A stretch of DNA of 64,000 bases, from the NCBI RefSeq assembly GCF_023546765.1, contig NZ_CP097484.1, positions 1,954,001-2,018,000 of the forward strand, given 5' to 3'. Shown one piece after another: positions 53,687 to 61,058 of the stretch (position 1 is its first letter; each line of letters begins with the position of its first letter). The translations under genes were made by a program, and so were the position numbers. The notes beneath the pieces are model-generated. The model was not told the origin of the DNA, made no database searches, and saw nothing but the letters and a program-made list of their open reading frames with translations. The DNA is from Methylobacterium tardum. Lineage in GTDB: Bacteria > Pseudomonadota > Alphaproteobacteria > Rhizobiales > Beijerinckiaceae.

Positions 53687-53892
53687 GGGGTCTCGTGCCG
53701 TTTCTCCGGCGCGCCCGGCGCCGGGATGAGGGGGATCGGGGCGAAGGTCCGCGGTGAGATCGTGCCTGCGAGGCGCCCGCCGCGGCCGTGCCGGCCGGCC
53801 GGGTGATTGGTCGGCCGACCGGGTTCGACGCCGAGCCGCCGCGGATGCGCGTGATCTGGCGCGGTGATGCAGAGGATCAGCGGTTCTGTCAT
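53683..53892 (-). CDS. possible small protein upstream of the HD-GYP regulator
   Basis: A 69-residue open frame, MTEPLILCITAPDHAHPRRL at the start, whose TGA overlaps the ATG of the response regulator (ATGATG). The overlap would fit translational coupling, but the sequence is proline/arginine rich with no known motif and may be chance in high-GC DNA. Confidence 0.25.
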   Translation of the reverse strand: MTEPLILCITAPDHAHPRRLGVEPGRPTNHPAGRHGRGGRLAGTISPRTFAPIPLIPAPGAPEKRHETP

Positions 53893-54245
53893 CGAATCGC
53901 AGGTTTCAAGGGCCGGACGTAAGTGTTGCAGGACTCGACCTTAACACGTCGTAAAACTATAAATTGTGTGCGCTCAAATGGGTTTTCTGATATTCCGATA
54001 TTAATAATTTTGAATAGGTGTTTTGCAGTAAATATATGCGGACTTATCGTGATTTCACTATCGAATAGAAGATGATCGTGCGCAAAAATGGTAGATCTTT
54101 GTCGGGACGGTATCAACAGAATCGGTGCGGGCGCCTGACCCTGGCGTCGTGCTCCGGGATCCGCAATGGGTGAACGGGCCTGCGCGGCCGTCCGGCGGCG
54201 CGGGGGCTGCGGGACGGGTCCGAAGGCCAGGAAGGTGCCACGGCG
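53893..54245. other. AT-rich intergenic region between divergent regulators
   Basis: 353 bases. From about 53940 to 54100 the base composition is far more AT-rich than the surroundings, with words such as TATAAA and TAATAATTTT; it must contain the promoters of the HD-GYP gene (minus) and the LysR gene (plus). No gene or RNA was recognised. Confidence 0.45.
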
Positions 54246-55130
54246 ATGATGCGGTTCGATCTCACCGATCTCGGCCTGTTCCGCCACGTGGTCGAGGCCG
54301 GCTCCATCACCCACGGGGCGGCGCGGGCGAACCTCGCCCTGGCGGCGGCCTCGACGCGGATCCGGCTGATGGAGGAATCGCTCGGGGCCGCGCTCCTGAC
54401 GCGCGGACGGCAGGGTGTCAGCCCGACCCCGGCCGGGCGCGCGCTCCTCGTCCATGCCCGGGACGTCATGGCCGGGGTCGAGCGCCTGCGCGAGGAGATG
54501 TCGGCCTTCTCGGGCGGTGCCTTCGGCCAGATTCGGGTCCTGGCCAACACCAATGCGCTCACCGAATTCCTGCCGGAAGCGCTCTCGGCCTTCCTGGCCA
54601 CCCATCCCGGGATCGGCGTCGAGATAGACGAGCGCACCTCGGAGGAGATCGTCGGGCTGGTGGCCGAGGGGGCGGCCGATCTCGGCATCCTGTCCGGCAC
54701 GGTGGATACCGGCTCGCTCCAGACCTTCCCCTTCCGGGAGGACCGGTTCGTGCTGGTGGCGGCCCGGGACCATCCCCTGACGGCCCGCGCGGCGATTCCC
54801 TTCGCCGAGGTGCTCGGCCACGATCTCGTCGGCCTCGACCGGCGCAGCGCGATCAGCCGGTTCCTGGTCGCCCAGGCGGTGCGGGCGGGACGGCCGATGC
54901 GCCTGCGGGTGCAGCTGCGCGACTTCGAGGCCGTGTGCCGGCTGGTCGAGGCCCGCGTCGGCCTGGCGATCCTGCCCGAGAGCGCGGCCGCCCGGGCCGC
55001 GCAGGGACTCGCCCTCGCGGTTGTGCCCCTCGCCGATCCCTGGGCGCGGCGCGACCTGACCCTGTGCCTGCGCGACTTCGACGGGCTGCCGGCGTTCATC
55101 CAGGCCTTCGTGGCGCAGCTCAGGAGCTGA
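54246..55130 (+). CDS. LysR family transcriptional regulator
   Basis: A 294-residue LysR protein. The N-terminal winged helix DLTDLGLFRHVVEAGSITHGAARANLALAAASTRIRLMEESLGAALLTRGRQGVSPTPAGRALL (about residues 5-69) is typical, although AASTRI replaces the common SAVSRQI. The C-terminal co-inducer domain starts GQIRVLANTNALTEFLPEAL and contains DLGILSGTVDTGSL and VGLAILPESAAAR. A second ATG directly follows at 54249. The coding sequence reads towards an MliC-like gene 200 bases away, which may or may not be a target. Confidence 0.9.
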   Translation: MMRFDLTDLGLFRHVVEAGSITHGAARANLALAAASTRIRLMEESLGAALLTRGRQGVSPTPAGRALLVHARDVMAGVERLREEMSAFSGGAFGQIRVLANTNALTEFLPEALSAFLATHPGIGVEIDERTSEEIVGLVAEGAADLGILSGTVDTGSLQTFPFREDRFVLVAARDHPLTARAAIPFAEVLGHDLVGLDRRSAISRFLVAQAVRAGRPMRLRVQLRDFEAVCRLVEARVGLAILPESAAARAAQGLALAVVPLADPWARRDLTLCLRDFDGLPAFIQAFVAQLRS

Positions 55131-55329
55131 GCAGGCTGCCGAAACGGGGTAATTCCGGTATTGGAGTGAATTGCCTTCCCGGACGGGCAGACCCAAACTC
55201 AGGGGCTCACAAGACGCGCGGCACCGGGGTGATCCGAGGACGCGTTCCCCGGTATCGGGCGTTGCGTGAAGCGCTTCCCCGCGTCCCGGCGGCCGGACAG
55301 CCGGCAGGGCCAGCACCGCAGGAGGACAG

Positions 55330-55674
55330 GTGGGTTCCTTGCTCGCACGAAGTGGCATGGTCGTCTTTCTTGTCGCGGGACTCGCCGTCCCGGCGGCACA
55401 GGCGGGTGCCGCAGCCCCTGCCCTTCGCCGGGTCGCCTTCGCGTGCCCCGGCGGGCAGGTCCTTGTGGTCGCGTTCGACACCGCCGATCCGAGCGCGCCG
55501 GCCGTCGCCGACCCGCCCGGCGGGCCGGCGCTGACCTTGCCCATCCTGCCGCACGCGGATGGGATCCGGTACGGGGATGCCGGCCACGAATTGCGCGGCC
55601 GGGGACGCGCGGTGACCTGGTCGGAGGCGGGCAAGCCCCCTGTCGCCTGCACGGAAGCCCAGCTTGGCCGGTGA
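55330..55674 (+). CDS. exported MliC-like lysozyme inhibitor family protein
   Basis: A 114-residue secreted protein. Signal peptide MGSLLARSGMVVFLVAGLAVPAAQA, then a small beta-barrel-like domain of the MliC/PliC type: RRVAFACPGGQVLVVAFD, PALTLPILPHADGIRYGDAGHELRGRGRAVTW and a C-terminal cysteine in PPVACTEAQLG. The two cysteines would form the conserved disulfide of MliC proteins, which protect the wall from c-type lysozyme. No lipobox is present, so it would be soluble periplasmic. GTG 55330 is supported by GGAGG at 55319-55324. Confidence 0.7.
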   Translation: MGSLLARSGMVVFLVAGLAVPAAQAGAAAPALRRVAFACPGGQVLVVAFDTADPSAPAVADPPGGPALTLPILPHADGIRYGDAGHELRGRGRAVTWSEAGKPPVACTEAQLGR

Positions 55675-55789
55675 GCCGGATCGCTCGACCCGATCGCCTC
55701 GGGGCCGCAGCCGGCGGGGGCGCCGGCATTGCCCCGGTCCGCCCATGGTTTAGCCTCCCCGGCTGATTCCGCCGGAGGGACCTGGGGCG

Positions 55790-57478
55790 ATGCCGATCGA
55801 GACCGTGGAGACCGCCGGCCGCCGCCGGGGCGCCGACCTCCTGGTGGAGGTGCTGCGCTCGGAAGGGGTGCGCTACATCTTCGGCAATCCCGGCACCACC
55901 GAATTGCCGCTCATCGACGCGCTCACCGAGGCGCCCGACATCGCCTACATCCTCGCCCTGCAGGAGGCGACCGCGGTCGCCATGGCGGACGGCTACGCGC
56001 AGGGCGCGCGGCGCCCCGCCTTCCTCAACCTGCACACGGCGGGCGGCCTCGGCCACGCCATGGGTGGGCTGGTGAATTCCCAGGTCTCCGGCACGCCGCT
56101 GGTGGTCACCGCCGGGCAGCAGGATCTCCGCCACGCGCTGACCGACCCGCTGCTGATGGGCGACCTCGTCGCCATCGCCGACCCGGTGATGAAGTGGGCC
56201 CGGGAGGTGACCAGCCCGGACCAGATCCCGATCCTGCTGCGCCGCGCCTTCCACGATGCGGGGGCCGCCCCCTCCGGCCCGGTCTTCCTGTCCCTGCCCA
56301 TGGACGTGATGGAGGCGATGAGCGCGGTCCCGACGGGCGAAACCTCGACCATCGACCAGCGGGCGGTGGCGGGCTCCCTCGACCGGCTGGCGGAAAAACT
56401 CGCCGCGATCGCGCCGGGGCGCCTCGCCCTGATCGCCGGCGACGAGATCGACGCTTCGGACGCGTCCGCGCAGATGGTGGCGCTGGCCGACCTGCTGGCG
56501 GCGCCGGTCTACGGCTCGTCCTGGCCGGCCCATATCCCCTTCCCCACCGCGCATCCCCTCTGGGCCGGCAACCTGCCGACCCGGGCCGACGCCATCGCCG
56601 ACATCCTCGGGCGCTACGACGCGGTGTTCGCGCTGGGTGGCAAGTCGCTGATCACCGTGCTCTACTCGGAGGTCTCGGCGGTGCCGCCGGGGGTGCAGGT
56701 CTTTCAGCTCTCGGCCGACGTGCGCGATCTCGGGCGCACCTACGCCACATCCCTGTCGACGGTGGGCGATATCCGCGCCTCGCTGGACGCCCTGCTGCCG
56801 CTGCTCGGTCCCCGCCTCGCCGACCGGGCCGAGGATTTCTCGGACCTGCGTGCCAGAGCCGTGACCGCCCGGGTCGAGCGGCGGGCGACGCTCGCGGCCG
56901 CCGCGGATGCGGCCTTCGAGGATCCGGTGATCGCCCCGCTGGTCGCCGCCCGGGAGGTGGCCCGCGCGGTCGGGGCCGAAACCACCATCGTGGACGAGGC
57001 GCCCGCGACGCTGACCCACCTGCGCACCTTCCTCGACAGCCCCTCTGCGCATCAATACGCGGCGATGCGCGGCGGCGTGCTGGGCTGGGGCATGCCGGCC
57101 GCGGTGGGGTTTTCGCTGGGGCTCGACCGCGCGCCCGTGGTCTGCGTCGTGGGCGACGGCGCCGCGCTATACTCGCCGCAGGCCCTGTGGACGGCCGCGC
57201 ACGAAAAGCTGCCGGTCACCTTCGTGGTGATCAACAACGCCGAGTACAACATCCTCAAGACCTTCATGAAGGGCCGGGCGCACTACGCCTCGGTGCGCGC
57301 CAACCGCTTCATCGCCATGGACCTCACCGATCCGCGGATCAATTTCCCGGCGCTCGCCGCCTCCATGGGCGTGCCGGCCCGGCGGGTGACCCGGGCCGCC
57401 GACATCGCCCCGGCGATCGAGGCCGGGATCCGGTCGGGCGGCGCCAACCTCGTGGAGGTGGTGGTGCGGGCGACGTGA
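55790..57478 (+). CDS. thiamine diphosphate enzyme, benzoylformate decarboxylase-like
   Basis: A 562-residue TPP-dependent enzyme. The N-terminal PYR domain has IFGNPGTTELPLIDAL (Ser/Thr at the benzoylformate decarboxylase Ser26 position is Thr here), the activating glutamate in LALQEATAVAMADGYA and a histidine at the His70 position in LNLHTAGGLGHAMGGL. The C-terminal PP domain has the GDG...NN motif, GDGAALYSPQALWTAAHEKLPVTFVVINNAEYN. This pattern is closer to benzoylformate decarboxylase than to acetolactate synthase, since the regulatory FAD linker is short; the true substrate may be another aromatic or aliphatic 2-oxoacid. It is convergent with mntH, six bases apart. GGAGGG precedes ATG 55790. 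Confidence 0.85.
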   Translation: MPIETVETAGRRRGADLLVEVLRSEGVRYIFGNPGTTELPLIDALTEAPDIAYILALQEATAVAMADGYAQGARRPAFLNLHTAGGLGHAMGGLVNSQVSGTPLVVTAGQQDLRHALTDPLLMGDLVAIADPVMKWAREVTSPDQIPILLRRAFHDAGAAPSGPVFLSLPMDVMEAMSAVPTGETSTIDQRAVAGSLDRLAEKLAAIAPGRLALIAGDEIDASDASAQMVALADLLAAPVYGSSWPAHIPFPTAHPLWAGNLPTRADAIADILGRYDAVFALGGKSLITVLYSEVSAVPPGVQVFQLSADVRDLGRTYATSLSTVGDIRASLDALLPLLGPRLADRAEDFSDLRARAVTARVERRATLAAAADAAFEDPVIAPLVAAREVARAVGAETTIVDEAPATLTHLRTFLDSPSAHQYAAMRGGVLGWGMPAAVGFSLGLDRAPVVCVVGDGAALYSPQALWTAAHEKLPVTFVVINNAEYNILKTFMKGRAHYASVRANRFIAMDLTDPRINFPALAASMGVPARRVTRAADIAPAIEAGIRSGGANLVEVVVRAT

Positions 57479-57485
57479 GGGGGCG

Positions 57486-58829
57486 TCACTCCAGCCCGGG
57501 CACCGGCACCCCGAAGGCCGCCGCCAGCAGCACCATGTTGAGGGCGAGCACCACCGCCGCCCCGGCCAGGGCGGCCGCCTGGGTGAGCGGCCCGTTGGCG
57601 AAGGGGCCCATCACGCTGCGCCGCCGGGTGAACACCACCAGAGCCACCATCGGCACCGGCAGCGCCAGCGACAGCACCACCTGCGACAGGACCAGGGCCT
57701 GCGTCGGGTCGACCCCGATCGCCACCACCACGAAGGCCGGCAGCATGGTCACGAGCCGGCGGACGAGGAGCGGGATCCGCCAGCCGGTGAAGCCCTGCAT
57801 CACCAGCTGCCCGGCCAGCGTGCCGACCACCGAGGAGGAGATGCCGGAGGCGAGCAGCGACACCAGAAAGGCCGCCCCCGCGGCGGGCCCGAGCAGCGGC
57901 GTCAGGGTGCGGTAGGCCTCGCCGATCTCGGCGACCTCGCTGTGGCCGACATGGAAGGCCGCCGCCGCCATGATCACCATCGCCATGTTGACGAGACCCG
58001 CGAGCAGCAGAGCCACCACGACCTCGCGGTTCGAGTAGCGCACCAGCAGGCGCCGGTCGGCCTCGGTGCGAGGGGTGCCCCGGCCCTGGGTCAGGCCCGA
58101 ATGCAGGAACAGCGCGTGCGGCATCACGGTGGCGCCGATGATCCCGACCGCGATGGTGAGCGCCTGCGCGTCGGGAATTCTCGGGGTGACGAGCCCTTTG
58201 GCGGCCGCGCCCCAGGCCACCGGCGCGACCAGGAGCTCGACCGCGTAGCAGAGGCCGATCGTGCCGACCATCGCGCCGATGGCGATCTCCAGCGGCCTGA
58301 AACCCTCGTGCTCCAGGAGCAGGATCGCGTAGGTGACCACCGCGGTGATCGCCATGCCGGCCATCAGCGGCATGCCGGTGAGCAGCGACAGGCCGATGGC
58401 GCCGCCCAAGAACTCCGCGAGGTCGGTGGCCATGGCGGCGACCTCGCTGATGCCCCAGAGCGCGAGGCGCACCGGCCGCGTCGTCGCGTCCCGGCAATGC
58501 TCAGCGAGGTTCTTGCCCGTCACGATGCCGAGCTTGGCCGAGAGCGCCTGGAACAGCATCGCCGTCAGATTGGCGAGCAGCACCACCCAGAGCAGGCCGT
58601 AGCCGTAGCGAGCCCCGGCCTGGATGTTGGTCGCGAAATTGCCGGGGTCCATGTAGGCGATCGACGCCGTCACGGCGGGGCCGGCGAACAGCAGGAACCG
58701 AGCCCGGCCGCCGGGGCGGCCGTCGAGGACATCCCGGATGGCGCCCTCGGTGCGCCGGCTCATCGCCCCGCGGGCGGCTCCTTCGGGCGCCGGACCACCG
58801 GAGGCCGTCGCGGCGTTCGGCGCCACCAT
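57486..58829 (-). CDS. mntH: Nramp family manganese transporter MntH
   Basis: A proton-coupled Mn2+ (also Fe2+) importer of 447 residues and eleven helices. The metal-binding DPGN of helix 1 is in [21 protein letters not shown] and the MPH motif of helix 6 in [16 protein letters not shown]. Other conserved parts are [14 protein letters not shown] and a later [19 protein letters not shown] 58829 has GGAGAGGG upstream; a longer open frame before it lies across the promoter. It is divergent from mntR with an MntR box centred in the promoter, so it should be repressed when manganese is plentiful. Confidence 0.94.
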   Translation of the reverse strand: MVAPNAATASGGPAPEGAARGAMSRRTEGAIRDVLDGRPGGRARFLLFAGPAVTASIAYMDPGNFATNIQAGARYGYGLLWVVLLANLTAMLFQALSAKLGIVTGKNLAEHCRDATTRPVRLALWGISEVAAMATDLAEFLGGAIGLSLLTGMPLMAGMAITAVVTYAILLLEHEGFRPLEIAIGAMVGTIGLCYAVELLVAPVAWGAAAKGLVTPRIPDAQALTIAVGIIGATVMPHALFLHSGLTQGRGTPRTEADRRLLVRYSNREVVVALLLAGLVNMAMVIMAAAAFHVGHSEVAEIGEAYRTLTPLLGPAAGAAFLVSLLASGISSSVVGTLAGQLVMQGFTGWRIPLLVRRLVTMLPAFVVVAIGVDPTQALVLSQVVLSLALPVPMVALVVFTRRRSVMGPFANGPLTQAAALAGAAVVLALNMVLLAAAFGVPVPGLE

Positions 58830-58849
58830 GCTCACCCTCTCCTCAAAAA

Positions 58850-58865
58850 TATAGCGTGAGCTATA
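58850..58865. promoter_or_regulatory. MntR box between mntH and mntR
   Basis: TATAGC-GTGA-GCTATA, a perfect palindrome with arms of six. The core ATAGC-N4-GCTAT is the same as in the Escherichia coli mntH operator recognised by MntR. It lies about 20 bases upstream of the mntH start and faces the mntR gene on the other side. Confidence 0.85.
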
Positions 58866-58997
58866 CTCGGGGCTGTCGCCGCCGGATGCAAGAGGTCTCC
58901 GTGCGGGTCTGTGCGAGTCTGACGGGACTCCCCTGCCGGTACCGGTGTTTGCTAGACAGGGCCGGGGCGGCGCATGCGAGCCGAGAGGGGGAAGCCG

Positions 58998-59458
58998 ATG
59001 CAGGAACCGTCCGACCCGGGCTCGCCCGAGACCGTGCTGGTCGATCCGGAGCGGCACGTGGAGAGTTTCCGCCAGGCCCGCGAGGCACGGCGCTCGGAAC
59101 TCGTGGAGGATTACGTCGAGCTGATCGGCGACCTGATCGGCGACGGCGGCGAGGCGCGCGCGTGGACATCGCCGCCCGGCTCGGCGTGGCGCAGCCGACC
59201 GTCGCCAAGATGCTGAAGCGCCTGTGCGAGGAGGGGTTCGTCCAGCAGCGGCCCTATCGCGGCGTGTTCCTGACCGAGGCCGGCCGCCGGCTGGCCGCCC
59301 AGGCCCGGGAGCGCCACCGCATCGTCGAGCGCTTCCTGTGCGCGCTGGGGGTGAGCCCCGAGACGGCCCGGCGGGACGCCGAAGGGATCGAGCATCACGT
59401 CAGTGCCGAGACGCTCGAGGCGTTCCGCGCCTTCGCGGAGCGGCGCGGGGGGACGTGA
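58998..59458 (+). pseudogene. mntR: manganese-responsive regulator MntR, frameshifted
   Basis: A DtxR-family repressor of about 153 residues. The beginning, [20 protein letters not shown] and [20 protein letters not shown], is in one frame, and the DNA-binding and dimer part, [45 protein letters not shown] to the stop at 59458, in another. Adding one G at about 59161-59163 (GCGTGG to GCGGTGG) gives [13 protein letters not shown] as in other MntR proteins. The metal site residues (ERH, E-G-I-E-H-H) are intact. The long N-terminal leader is typical of the MntR class with an N-terminal extension. A sequence error is likely, since the operator next door is perfect. Confidence 0.85.
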
Positions 59459-59478
59459 GGCGCCGCTCCGACCGCCGA

Positions 59479-59513
59479 CCGGATTGCTGCGCTGCGCGCA
59501 ACGACGGCGTGCC
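59479..59513. repeat. degenerate fragment of the palindromic repeat seen in actE
   Basis: GGATTGCTGCGCTGCGCGCAACGACGGCG resembles the right arm of the actE repeat (CTGGGTCGCTTCGCTGCGCTCGCGATGACGG). It lies between mntR and the convergent metallopeptidase gene. Only a single arm is evident. Confidence 0.4.
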
Positions 59514-59532
59514 GTCGACGGCCGTCCTACCC

Positions 59533-60717
59533 TCACACCGTCGGCGCCGCCACCTTCTGGCGCAGGCCCATGATCACCGCCCGGAGCATCTCGGCCCCGG
59601 CCTCGCCGGCATCCGGCAGGGTGCCGGTGCGCGAGGCGTAGATCCGCTCGTGGACGAAGGCGAGCTTGGCGATCACCGTGGGCGTTAGCTTGAACGGGTA
59701 GAGCGCCGGCTGGCCCATGCTGTGGGACAGCGAGTTGATCGCGTAGGTCAGCGGCAGCCACGCGGCGATCAGCCGGTCGAGATCCAGCGTGTTGTAGGGA
59801 TCGAAGTCGATCACCGTCGGCGCCGCCTGTCCATGGCGCAGGCGCGGACGGACGTGCAGCTCGAAGGTCGAGGCGGTCTCCACCGTGTCGGCGATGTGCA
59901 GGTAATGCGCGAAGGTCTCGGCGAAGTCCTCCCAGGGGTGGGCGGTGGCGTAGGCCGAGACGTAGGATTCGTCCCAATCGGCCGGCGCGCCCTTCGCGTA
60001 ATGGTCCTGCAGGGCCTGGACGTAGTTGAGGCGCTCGTCGCCGAACAGTGCCCGGAAGGGCTCCCAAGAGGGGCTGTTCAGCACCAGCAGGTACCAGAAG
60101 TAATGCCCGATCTCGTGCCGGAAATGGCCGAGCAGGGTGCGGTAATGCTCGCCGAACAGGATCCGGCGGCGCTCCCGCTCGACGTCGTCGGCCTCCGCGA
60201 TGTTCATGGTGATCAGGCCGTTGATATGGCCTGTCAGAACCGGCGTCCCGCCGGAGAAGTTCTCGGAGGGGTCGACCAGGAAGTCGAAGGCCAGCCCGTC
60301 CGTGTACTGGGCGCGTGTGGCGAGCGGCAGTTCCAGGCGCAGCAGCGAGTAGAACAGCCGGTGCTTGGCCGCCTCGATCTGGCGCCAGCGGGTGAGGTTC
60401 CAGCTCTGCGACAGGTCCGGCACCACGCGGTTGTGGCGGCAGGCGGTGCAGTGGATGTCGGGGCTGTCCTCCGGAACCAGCCAGTTGCAGGCCGCCGAGA
60501 CCGCGTTGTTACACAGGCGGTAGCGCCGGCCGGGATCCGCGTAGGCGTGGAAGACCTGGGCGCCGCCCATCAGCGGATGGGCCGAGAGCCCCTGCGGTTC
60601 CAGGGCCGAGACCTCGTGGACCGTGCAGACGTAGCCCAGCGGCCGCGCGCGGCTCTCGCAGCCGGTCGCCTCGAAGGTGACCGGCTGGTCGCAGGCCTGG
60701 CACTGGAAGATCTTCAT
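59533..60717 (-). CDS. zinc-binding metallopeptidase-like protein with N-terminal zinc ribbons
   Basis: A 394-residue putative zincin. The N-terminus (MKIFQCQACDQPVTFEATGC) and a later CNNAV...CNWL and HCTACRHNRVVP are zinc-ribbon-like cysteine sets. The catalytic region is HFRHEIGHYFWYLLV, containing the HEIGH zinc motif with a downstream glutamate in PWEDFAETFAHYLHI. C-terminal IDFDPYNTLDLDRLIAAWLPLTYAINSLSHSMGQPALYPFKL is strongly typical of the family annotated as putative zinc-binding metallopeptidase (DUF2248). It may be an inactive or substrate-specific peptidase; in other genomes it lies near transglutaminase/ATP-grasp modification genes, as the next gene here does. Confidence 0.88.
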   Translation of the reverse strand: MKIFQCQACDQPVTFEATGCESRARPLGYVCTVHEVSALEPQGLSAHPLMGGAQVFHAYADPGRRYRLCNNAVSAACNWLVPEDSPDIHCTACRHNRVVPDLSQSWNLTRWRQIEAAKHRLFYSLLRLELPLATRAQYTDGLAFDFLVDPSENFSGGTPVLTGHINGLITMNIAEADDVERERRRILFGEHYRTLLGHFRHEIGHYFWYLLVLNSPSWEPFRALFGDERLNYVQALQDHYAKGAPADWDESYVSAYATAHPWEDFAETFAHYLHIADTVETASTFELHVRPRLRHGQAAPTVIDFDPYNTLDLDRLIAAWLPLTYAINSLSHSMGQPALYPFKLTPTVIAKLAFVHERIYASRTGTLPDAGEAGAEMLRAVIMGLRQKVAAPTV

Positions 60718-60858
60718 CGTGCGGTCCCGGGCCGGACTCCGGCCCATCTGCCGGTCAAGCAGGGCCGGGCGGCAAAGTTCCTGCCAGCGGCCCGGGCCGC
60801 CGGGCCCGCGTTCCGGATCCACGATGTCGCCGGGCACGGCGCTGGCCTGGAACAGCGC

Positions 60859-60902
60859 CGCCGTCATCCCAGGCCCTGCCGCGCAGTCCCGGGATGACGG
60901 CG
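60859..60902. repeat. small perfect palindromic hairpin
   Basis: CGCCGTCATCCC (60859-60870) and GGGATGACGGCG (60891-60902) are exact inverted copies around a 20-base GC-rich loop. GTCATCCCGGG-like arms are shared with the repeats at 31886 and 44697. It lies in the divergent gap between the metallopeptidase gene and the transglutaminase gene. Confidence 0.6.
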
Positions 60903-61058
60903 TGTCAGGGCGTGCCGCCGCCCGCCCGCATCCGTGCCCGCGCCGCCCGCCGCACGGAAATTGCTTGTGACGCCGTCTGTAGCGCATAACCGCGCGGTGG
61001 GGTCCGGCGCCCGGGACCGGCATCGAGAACCGCGTTCGATCCTTTCGACGGAGCCATC

